Program-made: the position numbers and the translations under genes | Notes under the pieces: model-generated | What the model was told of the DNA's origin: nothing | Database searches by the model: none | The model's input: the letters and a program-made list of their open reading frames with translations, nothing else | DNA from: UBA685 sp002299005 | Lineage (GTDB): Bacteria > Pseudomonadota > Alphaproteobacteria > Puniceispirillales > Puniceispirillaceae | Length of the DNA stretch: 41,878 nt | Direction of reading: 5' to 3' | NCBI GenBank assembly: GCA_963966775.1 | Contig: CAXAAH010000011.1 | Span: forward strand, 1 to 41,878 | Part shown: one piece after another, positions 16,401-23,754 of the stretch | How the letters are laid out: each line of letters starts with the position of its first letter | Position numbering within the stretch: position 1 is the stretch's first letter

Positions 16401-17912
16401 CTATGACATAAAGATTTTATCGTAGGTTTTGCGCAGTTCGTTTTTCTGAACCTTACCCATGGTGTTACGCGGCAATGCCTCAACAAAGAAAACGCTCTTT
16501 GGGCATTTGAACTTGGCCAATCTTTGTTGCAACGGTGAAAGGATTTGCTCCGCCGTTAGCGCAACGCCCGGCTGTGGCACAATAACGGCGATGACAGCTT
16601 CACCAAAATCAGGGTGGGGCACACCGATAATTGCCGATTCAGTGATACCATCCAGCTCATCAATTTCAGATTCTACCTCTTTGGGATAGACGTTATAGCC
16701 GCCCGAAATCACCAAATCCTTGGACCGACCGATAATAGTGACGTAACCATCATCATCGATTTGCGCGATATCCCCTGTGATAAAGAAGCCATCATCACGA
16801 AATTCCTCAGCTGTTTTTTCAGGCATACGCCAATAGCCTTGGAAAACATTCGGGCCATATACCTCAAGATTGCCGATCTCCCCCCTTGGAAGCAACTCAC
16901 CTGTTTCAGGGTGGACCACGCGCAATTCGATGTTTGGCAAGGGAAATCCAACCGTTCCTGCGCGGCGTTCACCGTCATAGGGGTTAGATGAGCTCATCGT
17001 GGTTTCTGTCATGCCATAGCGTTCGAGGATACGTTGACCTGTTTTGGCCTCAAATTCGCGATGCGTTTCTGCCAATAGCGGCGCACTACCAGATACGAAT
17101 AAGCGCATATGCCCAAGATTTTCAGGGCTACAGCGTTCATCAGCCAGCATGCGTGTATAAAAGGTGGGGACACCCATCATCGTTGTCGCCTCCCCAATTC
17201 TGTCCATCACAACATCTATGTCGAACTTAGGAAGGAAAATCATTGACGCGCCAACATTTAACGACACATTGACGGCCACGAATAAACCATGCGCATGGAA
17301 AATAGGCAGCGCGTGCAACAACCTGTCCTGTGCGGTAAAGCGCCATGCTTCTGACAGGCTTTGGGCATTGGAAAGCAGGTTTTTGTTGCTTAGCATCGCC
17401 CCTTTTGAGCGGCCCGTTGTCCCAGATGTATAAAGGATTGCCGCCAAATCATCAGGCCCGCGTTCAGCCACAGGGCACGTCGTTGACGCCGCTATGGCCG
17501 CCGCCATCAAACTGCCATTAGACGTCTCTCCAAGCGTGAATAACCGGGCCTTGTGCTTGGCACAAATCGGAGCCATTTGGTCTGCCGCCTTTATCGATGA
17601 GACAACAACGGTTGGCTCCGCATCACCAATGAAATAGTCCATTTCAGCCGGCATGTAGGCTGTATTCAAAGGCAGGAAGAGCGCGCCTATACGCAAACAT
17701 GCCAAATAAAGCGCCAAAGCCTCAACCGACTTTTCGCACTGCATCGCAACACGATGGCCAGGTTCAACCCCTGCATCGCGCAAAATATTGGCAATTTGAC
17801 CTGATAGCAAAAACAGCTCTTGGCCAGAAACTTCGGATTGATCGGCGCGTATCAAAACAGCGTCTGTCCGCATCTCCAGCGGGGCTACCAGCGCATCAAA
17901 TAACATGTTCAT
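16401..17912 (-). CDS. matB: Malonyl-CoA synthetase
   Basis: This 503-aa adenylate-forming acyl-CoA synthetase activates malonate (and usually methylmalonate) with ATP and CoA. It follows rhizobial MatB closely as I remember it: CLRIGALFLPLNTAYMPAE, DYFIGDAEP, ILYTSGTTGRSKGAML (P-loop, residues 162-171), HALPIFHAHGLFVA, LFVSGSAPLLAETH, ERYGMTET, and the C-terminal LPRNTMGKVQKNELR with the catalytic lysine. It ends an operon behind a CoA transferase and a crotonase-fold protein, with a 14-base gap. A malonate route would need a transporter and a malonyl-CoA decarboxylase; neither is certain here, although the crotonase-fold neighbour could be the decarboxylase. Confidence 0.92.
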   Translation of the reverse strand: MNMLFDALVAPLEMRTDAVLIRADQSEVSGQELFLLSGQIANILRDAGVEPGHRVAMQCEKSVEALALYLACLRIGALFLPLNTAYMPAEMDYFIGDAEPTVVVSSIKAADQMAPICAKHKARLFTLGETSNGSLMAAAIAASTTCPVAERGPDDLAAILYTSGTTGRSKGAMLSNKNLLSNAQSLSEAWRFTAQDRLLHALPIFHAHGLFVAVNVSLNVGASMIFLPKFDIDVVMDRIGEATTMMGVPTFYTRMLADERCSPENLGHMRLFVSGSAPLLAETHREFEAKTGQRILERYGMTETTMSSSNPYDGERRAGTVGFPLPNIELRVVHPETGELLPRGEIGNLEVYGPNVFQGYWRMPEKTAEEFRDDGFFITGDIAQIDDDGYVTIIGRSKDLVISGGYNVYPKEVESEIDELDGITESAIIGVPHPDFGEAVIAVIVPQPGVALTAEQILSPLQQRLAKFKCPKSVFFVEALPRNTMGKVQKNELRKTYDKIFMS

Positions 17913-17926
17913 AAATTTACTATTCC

Positions 17927-18736
17927 CTAACGGCCTTTGAATTCAGCTTTGCGTTTTTCCATAAACGCTTTGCGTCCTTCAACATAATCTTCAGAGGCAA
18001 AACAGGCGGCGACCATTTCATCACATTTTGCCAAATCACGTTTTGCCGGGTCGGCTTGCATGACCTGTGTTGCAATGAATTTCATCGTCTGAATCGTTAA
18101 GGGGGCATTGCCAGCGATTGTGTCTGACAAGGCTTCAATGCGTGCCACCAGATCGTCTTCTGCGACGACCTCTTGGACGAAACCGATGCGCAAGGCTGTA
18201 TCCGCGTCAATCGATTTTGCCGTAAACATAAGTTGCTTGGCAGAGCCAGCGCCCACCGCATTTACCAAACGGCGAATAGCATCAAACGGATAGCCAAGGG
18301 CCAGTTTCGCCGCAGGCATGGCAAAACGTGATTTATCAGACGCCACGCGGATATCGGTACAGGCGGCCAAGTTTAAACCCCCACCAATACAGTGACCATT
18401 GATCATGGCCATTGTCGGCTTTGGGTAGTTTTCAATCGTATCATAAACAACCTTCAGGCGTTCATTATAGTGATCAGTCGCCTCTTTTGAGCCGCGTTCT
18501 TTTTCAAATTTTGAAATATCCGCACCTGACACAAAGGCTTTCCCCCCTTCGCCAGATAGGATGACAACACGCACATCGTCATTGTCCTTAAAGGCGTTAA
18601 GGGCAACCTCGACGGCGTCCCACATGTCTAAGGAGACAGCATTATGTCGCTCAGGGTTGTTAAAGATGATATGGCCAACGGACCCTTTTATCAGGCCTTT
18701 GATTTTTTCTGTTGGTAGCTCTAGTTCGATGTTCAT
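17927..18736 (-). CDS. Crotonase-fold (enoyl-CoA hydratase/isomerase family) protein without hydratase glutamates
   Basis: The 269-aa crotonase-superfamily protein keeps the two oxyanion-hole segments, FVSGADISKF (about 68-77) and INGHCIGGGLNLAACTDIRVAS (split around residue 120). Both catalytic glutamates of true enoyl-CoA hydratases are gone. The GGGxE position is Asn122, and the second (usually QPE) reads MPAAK at about 140-144. A hydration reaction is therefore unlikely; decarboxylase, isomerase or thioesterase chemistry is possible. Its partners are MatB and a CoA transferase, so a malonyl- or methylmalonyl-CoA decarboxylase role is a reasonable guess. The ATG at 18736 was chosen because it follows the upstream stop (18753); a start at 18790 would overlap the CoA transferase by 38 bases. 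RBS weak. Confidence 0.85.
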   Translation of the reverse strand: MNIELELPTEKIKGLIKGSVGHIIFNNPERHNAVSLDMWDAVEVALNAFKDNDDVRVVILSGEGGKAFVSGADISKFEKERGSKEATDHYNERLKVVYDTIENYPKPTMAMINGHCIGGGLNLAACTDIRVASDKSRFAMPAAKLALGYPFDAIRRLVNAVGAGSAKQLMFTAKSIDADTALRIGFVQEVVAEDDLVARIEALSDTIAGNAPLTIQTMKFIATQVMQADPAKRDLAKCDEMVAACFASEDYVEGRKAFMEKRKAEFKGR

Positions 18737-18752
18737 GCCAGTTACTTTCGAT

Positions 18753-19946
18753 TTATACGATGGAATTATCTTTAAGGTTGCCCGCTTCATCAGCGTCGAT
18801 CCCTAATTCTTCTAAAATTTCTAGCGTGTGTTGACCGCGTGTTGGCGGCGTGCCTACCAGCTGTGATGGTGTGCGGGTCAGTTGCACAGGTTGCCCCATC
18901 GCATGCGTGTCACCAAAAGGCACAGTATGAAGCGGTTGCGCAATGCCCAAATGCTGAACCTGCGGGTCGGCAAACATTTCGTCAATTTTATAAATTGGCC
19001 CACATGGCACGCCCGCGGCAGTAAGAGCATCCACCCATTCAGCACTTGTTTTGGTAGCAATAATATCCGCAATCTCAGCGTTCAGGCGTTCACGATTTTC
19101 GCGCCTATCTGCGTTTGTTTTATAATCATCATGTTCAAACCATTCTGGCTTGCCCAAGGCATCACATAAACGACGCCAAGTCTCGTTACCCGCCACGGCA
19201 ATGTTAACAGCGCCATCTTGCGTTAAAAAACGGTTTGTTGGCAGACTGGTTGGATGCTCATTCCCAACTTGCGGTGCAACTTCTTCCTTCATTAGCCAAC
19301 GGGCCGCTTGGAAATCCAGCATGAACGCCTGTGATTGTAGTAATGAGGTGTGGAGCCATTGCCCCTCGCCTGACTTCTCTCGTTCAACCAAGGCGGTTAA
19401 TATGCCCAAGGCACAAAATAGACCAGCGGTTAGATCAGCAATGGGAATACCAACGCGCATTGGCCCGCCCTCAGGGTCGCCCGTGATTGACATTAACCCC
19501 CCCATGCCTTGCGCGATTTGATCAAATCCGGGTCGTTTCGCATAAGGGCCTGTTTGTCCAAAACCTGAAATACTCGCCAAGATTACTTTGGAGTTCACAG
19601 CCTTAAGGCTCTCATAATCAATGCCTAGCCTATCCTTCACATCAGGGCGAAAATTTTCCACGACAACATCAGCTGTTTTCACAAGCTTCAGAAAAATATC
19701 TTTGCCTTCATCTGATTTCAGGTTCAGCGTCAGGCTCCGGCGATTACGTTGCAGGTTTTGCCAGTCAGGCGTGTTACGCCCCGCGCCAAGTGCGCCATCA
19801 GCCTCAAGCGATTCTGGCTGTTCAATTTTGATGACATCTGCGCCCCAATCACCCAATTGACGCACAGCCGTTGGACCAGAGCGAACACGCGTTAAATCAA
19901 GAACGCGGATATGGGACAGTGCGGCAGATGCGGGTTGATGTGGCAT
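18753..19946 (-). CDS. CaiB/BaiF-family CoA transferase
   Basis: This 397-aa family III CoA transferase has the N-terminal VLDLTRVRSGPTAVRQLGDWG, the family's VIKIEQPE and SLTLNLKS segments, and catalytic Asp142 in GFDQIAQGMGG. GGAGAG lies four bases before the ATG at 19946; an in-frame extension to 20030 lacks an RBS. It leads a three-gene minus-strand operon with the crotonase-fold protein and malonyl-CoA synthetase, so it probably moves CoA between a short dicarboxylic or hydroxy acid and succinyl- or malonyl-CoA. Its sequence is quite different from the other CoA transferase in the window (5355-6524), so the two are not a recent duplication. Confidence 0.9.
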   Translation of the reverse strand: MPHQPASAALSHIRVLDLTRVRSGPTAVRQLGDWGADVIKIEQPESLEADGALGAGRNTPDWQNLQRNRRSLTLNLKSDEGKDIFLKLVKTADVVVENFRPDVKDRLGIDYESLKAVNSKVILASISGFGQTGPYAKRPGFDQIAQGMGGLMSITGDPEGGPMRVGIPIADLTAGLFCALGILTALVEREKSGEGQWLHTSLLQSQAFMLDFQAARWLMKEEVAPQVGNEHPTSLPTNRFLTQDGAVNIAVAGNETWRRLCDALGKPEWFEHDDYKTNADRRENRERLNAEIADIIATKTSAEWVDALTAAGVPCGPIYKIDEMFADPQVQHLGIAQPLHTVPFGDTHAMGQPVQLTRTPSQLVGTPPTRGQHTLEILEELGIDADEAGNLKDNSIV

Positions 19947-20108
19947 ATTACTCTCCGTAGTGGCACGATAAGTATCTGGAATATCTTCAACAAAATGGGC
20001 GCTTGTTAGGTGCAGATGGCAAATTATCAAAAATATCTGGCGCTGTTTTCACGTCCATCAGTCACTTAATTTTAGCGTCTTTTGGCGAATAACCACATGA
20101 TCTGTGCA

Positions 20109-20120
20109 GATACATGTATC
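20109..20120. promoter_or_regulatory. 12-bp perfect palindrome upstream of the CoA-transferase/matB operon
   Basis: GATACATGTATC is a perfect dyad about 165 bases upstream of the first gene of the minus-strand CoA-transferase operon and just past the 3' end of the small ORF at 20160-20300. Dyads of this length are typical of GntR-family operators, which often control malonate genes, but no regulator gene is adjacent. Tentative. Confidence 0.3.
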
Positions 20121-20159
20121 ACTATCGTGCATAGCACCAAATGTAGGAAGAAGCGTATC

Positions 20160-20300
20160 TTACTCTTTTTTCTGCATACGCTTTCGAAGCGTTCTTATGC
20201 CAATGAAAAGCCCAAGAGCCACGGCGGCAAGTATAAATGTATCGCCGTGAGATACACGCTCGCCGCTAAATAATGCTGTTATGGTGTCAAATATATTCAT
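20160..20300 (-). CDS. Possible 46-aa single-pass membrane protein
   Basis: An ATG at 20300 opens a 46-codon frame ending in TAA at 20160. The predicted protein has a polar N-terminus (MNIFDTITALFSGERVSHGD), one hydrophobic segment (about 21-35, TFILAAVALGLFIGI) and a basic tail (RTLRKRMQKKE), a well-formed single-helix topology with a positive-inside C-terminus. The RBS is weak (GAGA). It lies alone in the gap between the CoA-transferase operon and the surface operon. The ordered helix-plus-basic-tail layout makes chance less likely, but nothing else supports it. Function unknown. Confidence 0.4.
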   Translation of the reverse strand: MNIFDTITALFSGERVSHGDTFILAAVALGLFIGIRTLRKRMQKKE

Positions 20301-20496
20301 AATGATCTCAGCTTACACATCACCGCAAAATCGACAAGAAAAATTCCTCATTTTTTGATGACCCAGCCTGCTGGTTTTTTAATGGCTCTCGCATCTCGTA
20401 ATTCATTGTTATCAAGCGCTGATAATGATAGATATAAATCTCTAAATTAGGGTTATCAAATGCGTAAGTGCGCCTAAAGACATTGAGAAGTTTAAT
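20301..20496. other. Non-coding upstream region of the surface operon
   Basis: This AT-rich stretch holds no convincing gene. A possible plus-strand promoter is TTGTTA (20406-20411), a 17-base spacer and TAGATA (20429-20434), only a modest match to sigma-70. GAGAAG lies six bases before the prepilin ATG at 20497. A tiny CCAG/CTGG hairpin followed by six T's is at 20363-20380. With the small ORF at 20160-20300 and the palindrome at 20109-20120, this accounts for the whole 550-base gap between 19947 and 20496. Confidence 0.35.
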
Positions 20497-21045
20497 ATGT
20501 TACGTGCAAAAAGTGGATTTTCGCTGATAGAGTTGCTTGTCGTGGTGGCCATTATTGGCATCTTAGCGGCCGTTGGCTTAACAGGGTATCAAGCCTATAT
20601 CAACCAATCACGAGATGCCACAGCGCAGGCAGATTTTGAACAGCTTCAGCGTATCGTTGAAACCGATATGATGGCTATTTCAAACAGCATCTCTGCGCGT
20701 TCGGATATGGCGCAATCCATGACAGAGCCGCCACGTTGCGAGACATGGCGCGACACCATCATGACAGAGATTAATAGTAGCAAACAAAACCCCTTTGGTG
20801 GCACCTTGCTTGTTGATGGCAATAATTGCGGCACCCTTGATAATCAAAGCAGTTGCACATCAGGCGGCGCGCGTGAATGGCAAAGGGGCCAGTTCCTTTT
20901 ATCTTGTGCCAATGAATGCGCGCGCACGGATGAGGCCGCTTTTCGCTTGATGATCTGTTTGTGCCGCGATGAAGCAACATGCGAGACGACCGCTTCTACC
21001 AATATGAATTTATGTGTTACGCCGCCAAATGGCGCTGTTTGTTAG
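20497..21045 (+). CDS. Type IV pilin-like prepilin, cysteine-rich
   Basis: The 182-aa protein opens with a textbook class III signal: a short basic leader, Gly7, then FSLIELLVVVAIIGILAAVGL, with Phe at +1 and Glu12 at +5. A prepilin peptidase would cut after Gly7 and methylate Phe8. The remaining globular domain (about 35-182) has ten cysteines, many more than usual for a minor pilin, which suggests several disulfides. It is the first gene of a five-gene operon and ends six to twelve bases before the next gene. No pilus motor, secretin or peptidase is present, so assembly would depend on machinery elsewhere. It could be a type IV pilus or type II secretion pseudopilin. Confidence 0.88.
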   Translation: MLRAKSGFSLIELLVVVAIIGILAAVGLTGYQAYINQSRDATAQADFEQLQRIVETDMMAISNSISARSDMAQSMTEPPRCETWRDTIMTEINSSKQNPFGGTLLVDGNNCGTLDNQSSCTSGGAREWQRGQFLLSCANECARTDEAAFRLMICLCRDEATCETTASTNMNLCVTPPNGAVC

Positions 21046-21057
21046 GGGAGCATGATG

Positions 21058-22200
21058 ATGCTGAAATTCTGGAAAATGGCTTTGATATTCGCTTTTATGG
21101 GGCCCGCTATTATCACAAGCGCCATAATCACAAGCGCAAATGCCCAGTCGGTATTTTCGGTTGGTACAGGCGAGATGCCAAACCCATTCTTTATTAACCC
21201 TGCGACAGACCCTGATTTAAATCCGGCCGCAGGTCTGGCCGCGATGGCACCCTTCACTGATAGAGGGGCCTTTGCCGCCAACACCTCTTATCAGGCCGGT
21301 GATTACATCACCGTTGGCGGTGTCGAATATGTTGTGAGAAGCGCGATGGTATCAGGCGCTAGTTTTGCCAGCGATATCACAGCCGGGCGTTTTGTGCTAA
21401 GAGGGATCGCCTCTGATAGCTTTTATAATGGCGCACGTTTTCTGAGCGTCGGCAGCTATAGCAATTCGGGCATATGGACAACAAATACCAGCTATTCAAT
21501 TGGTGATAAGGTCACCCATAATGGCATCAGCTATATCGCCTCAGAAAATCATACAAGCGGTGTATTCGCCGCTGATAGCAATGCCGGCTATTGGGTACTA
21601 GAACAGACCGCCCCTAGTTTGTCCAAATTCTTAGCACCTTCGCCTGTTGGCGGTATATGCGAGGATTTTGACGCTGTCTTCAACAAAGGCAAAGGCACCT
21701 ATACAATCGCGATGCCGTTTTTCAAGGCCAATTTGAATAATACCGGCACAGATTTGGATGGTACGCTGAACCTGTCTATGACATTTGATTGGGAAAAAGA
21801 GGATATTGCGATGGCAGGTGACGTCGCCCTTACAAGCTACCCTGCCAACAAGCCCGGCGGCGGGTCTTTTACCATAAGAGATGGGTCATCTGATTGGACG
21901 GTCTTTAGCTTCCATACAGGCGGTAAATGCGGCCATTTTAAAGCGGCCCACAGCGGTAGCGGCTATGCGCTGCCTAACCAAACATGCTTTAGCAGCACCA
22001 TGATCAGCCTCTATGTAGATGTCCAATTTTACCAAAAGGGTAGCAAGTTCTTACCCGTTGCACAGATCTACCCTGTCTCGCCCTCATCCTATCTGAATGA
22101 TTTTGAATTCTACAATTCGATTTTCAACGATAATGGCTGTAACGCCAATACAAAAGAACATTACGGGCCTGCCATTGGTGGCAGTATGGAGGCAAAATAA
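21058..22200 (+). CDS. Secreted two-repeat protein with carbohydrate-binding-like modules
   Basis: The protein of about 380 aa has a signal peptide (hydrophobic 8-25, cleavage near ANA|QS) and two related modules of about 43 residues at roughly 71-113 and 139-181 (21268-21396 and 21472-21600). Both follow the pattern NTSY-x3-GD-x-(I/V)T-x-(G/N)G-x-(E/S)Y, ending in a hydrophobic Gly/Tyr-rich strand. This layout resembles small CBM5/12-type chitin-binding modules, a similarity I judge by pattern only. The rest (about 190-380) is a Gly/Ser-rich domain with Cys pairs and no family I recognise. Three ATGs follow one another; 21058 has GGAG seven bases upstream and is preferred over 21052 and 21055. 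It starts just after the prepilin stop. Confidence 0.75.
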   Translation: MLKFWKMALIFAFMGPAIITSAIITSANAQSVFSVGTGEMPNPFFINPATDPDLNPAAGLAAMAPFTDRGAFAANTSYQAGDYITVGGVEYVVRSAMVSGASFASDITAGRFVLRGIASDSFYNGARFLSVGSYSNSGIWTTNTSYSIGDKVTHNGISYIASENHTSGVFAADSNAGYWVLEQTAPSLSKFLAPSPVGGICEDFDAVFNKGKGTYTIAMPFFKANLNNTGTDLDGTLNLSMTFDWEKEDIAMAGDVALTSYPANKPGGGSFTIRDGSSDWTVFSFHTGGKCGHFKAAHSGSGYALPNQTCFSSTMISLYVDVQFYQKGSKFLPVAQIYPVSPSSYLNDFEFYNSIFNDNGCNANTKEHYGPAIGGSMEAK

Positions 22201-22201
22201 C

Positions 22202-22429
22202 ATGAAAATAGCACTCTCACTTATCGCGGTTATCGCTGTCCTTGCCATTGGCGCTGGCTCTTACCTCTATTTCGTGCCCTCAGCAGATGACCCGACGGCC
22301 AATTTTTCTGATACGAAGCGGGCGGCCATAGAAGCGCGCGCCGAAAAGCAGGCACAAGATGCTGGCAAAGAGACTCAAATGGTTGATGATGTCATGAAGG
22401 CAAAGGCCGCACAACAGCAGAGCCAATAG
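22202..22429 (+). CDS. Small membrane-anchored protein of the surface operon
   Basis: The 75-aa protein has one N-terminal hydrophobic helix (about 3-25, IALSLIAVIAVLAIGAGSYL) and a charged, Ala/Gln/Lys-rich tail that looks helical (EARAEKQAQDAGKETQ). It could be an inner-membrane-anchored periplasmic helix or an assembly factor. GGAGG lies nine bases before the ATG at 22202, and the upstream stop is one base away, so it is translationally coupled. An in-frame upstream start (22097) lies inside the preceding gene and has no RBS. Not recognised from any family. Confidence 0.7.
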   Translation: MKIALSLIAVIAVLAIGAGSYLYFVPSADDPTANFSDTKRAAIEARAEKQAQDAGKETQMVDDVMKAKAAQQQSQ

Positions 22430-22437
22430 CCAAGACT

Positions 22438-23751
22438 ATGCGGTCTTTCTTTTGTGCCATTTGGATAATGATGATCGCGCTTACCAGCGCCTCATTATGG
22501 CACAATGACGCGCTTGCAGGTGAAGACCTTGAAGAACGCATCTCGGCCCTTTACCAAAAGGTGTATGAAGACCCCAGCAATGTCGGGTTAAATCTTGAGC
22601 TTGTCCGCACACAGATATTGATCCGCGATTATAAAGGCGCCTCAGGCACATTAGAGAGGTTGCTGATTATCGCACCTGATAATATCGCGGCACAATTACT
22701 AATGGCACAGGTCAAAATCGCTTTGAAAAACTTCTCTGAAGCCAAAGTGATATTGGTGAATGTCATAGATGATAGAACCGTTGATGCCATCAATAAACGC
22801 CGCGCCGAGACCTTGCTTCAAACGATTGACCAGCTCACAGATGGCCTATCATGGCAGGCAAGTATCGAGACCAATTTGGGCATCTCGCAGAACCCTGAAA
22901 ATAAGCCCTCAAAGACGGCCTATAGCCTGTATTTGCCGACCACGCCTATCGATGTTTCTGGTGCCTCTCAGGAATTTAGAAGCATCACGGCATCAGGCAC
23001 GTTAGAACAGCGGTTTAATTCCTATGATGCCACCAGCCTTCGCCTTGATCTCTCGCATCAAAGGCGTGATTATAACAGCTATAACAAGTCAGATTATGAG
23101 GTCTATAGCGCCGCCGCGGCCGTCATAAGAGGCGATAAAGCGCCGCTTGGCGGGACGGTGCGTTTAATGCGTGTGCGCGTGCGTGAACGTGATTTTATGG
23201 ATCAAATTGGCTTGGAGAGCCGCAAAAACATCACGGCCCCTTTTGGCATTCAACTCGCAGGCACCGCCTATCTTGGCAGGCAAACACATCGGGCGCATGT
23301 TAATTTTTCGGGCAATGAGAAAAAGACAGGCATGATTGGCAAGCTTAGCCTTTCGGGCACTATGATGCTTGGTCAAAAGGCCATTAGAGCCTCGCTTGGC
23401 TATGATCGCAAGCAAGCGGTCGATTCGCGTTATGCCTTTCATCAGACCAAGCTCAGCTTTGATACAAACCTGCCGCTATTTGGGATGAATCTATTGGGCC
23501 AAGCAAGTATCGCACGTAAAAGATATGATGCATCTAGCATGACTTTTTCGACCAAAAGACGGCGCGATAATATCGCCAATATAGCCGTTGAAATGGTCCT
23601 GCCCGTGGCGCAATCTATCAAGAAATTTGCCCCCAATATGCGCCTTAGCATGCGCGGGGATGTAAACCGGACTTTCTCAAATATCGACCGCTATAATACG
23701 ACCAAGAGTGAGGTCATGCTCAAAGCATCCTATGCATGGCAGGGGCGGTAG
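22438..23751 (+). CDS. TPR plus outer-membrane beta-barrel protein (Slam-like architecture)
   Basis: The 437-aa protein has a signal peptide (1-28, ending near ALAGED), two to three tetratricopeptide-like helical repeats (about 30-130, including NVGLNLELVRTQILIRDYKG and NIAAQLLMAQVKIALKNFSE), and from about 140 a run of amphipathic strands such as SLRLDLSHQRRDYN and IRASLGYDRKQ, typical of an outer-membrane barrel. TPR-plus-barrel is the layout of surface lipoprotein assembly modifiers (Slam, DUF560), which export surface proteins, but porin-like proteins also fit. The C-terminal residue is Arg, not the usual aromatic. Its partner in the operon, the FecR-TSP3 protein three bases downstream, is a candidate cargo. 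Confidence 0.75.
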   Translation: MRSFFCAIWIMMIALTSASLWHNDALAGEDLEERISALYQKVYEDPSNVGLNLELVRTQILIRDYKGASGTLERLLIIAPDNIAAQLLMAQVKIALKNFSEAKVILVNVIDDRTVDAINKRRAETLLQTIDQLTDGLSWQASIETNLGISQNPENKPSKTAYSLYLPTTPIDVSGASQEFRSITASGTLEQRFNSYDATSLRLDLSHQRRDYNSYNKSDYEVYSAAAAVIRGDKAPLGGTVRLMRVRVRERDFMDQIGLESRKNITAPFGIQLAGTAYLGRQTHRAHVNFSGNEKKTGMIGKLSLSGTMMLGQKAIRASLGYDRKQAVDSRYAFHQTKLSFDTNLPLFGMNLLGQASIARKRYDASSMTFSTKRRRDNIANIAVEMVLPVAQSIKKFAPNMRLSMRGDVNRTFSNIDRYNTTKSEVMLKASYAWQGR

Positions 23752-23754
23752 ATT

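Noticed and set aside
20082..20273. 63-codon plus-strand frame in the gap before the surface operon
   Set aside because: No RBS, a Lys/His/Arg-rich product without pattern, and it opposes the better-formed 46-aa membrane frame.
20363..20380. CCAG/CTGG mini-hairpin followed by six T's
   Set aside because: Stem of only four to five pairs and no plus-strand gene upstream for it to terminate.
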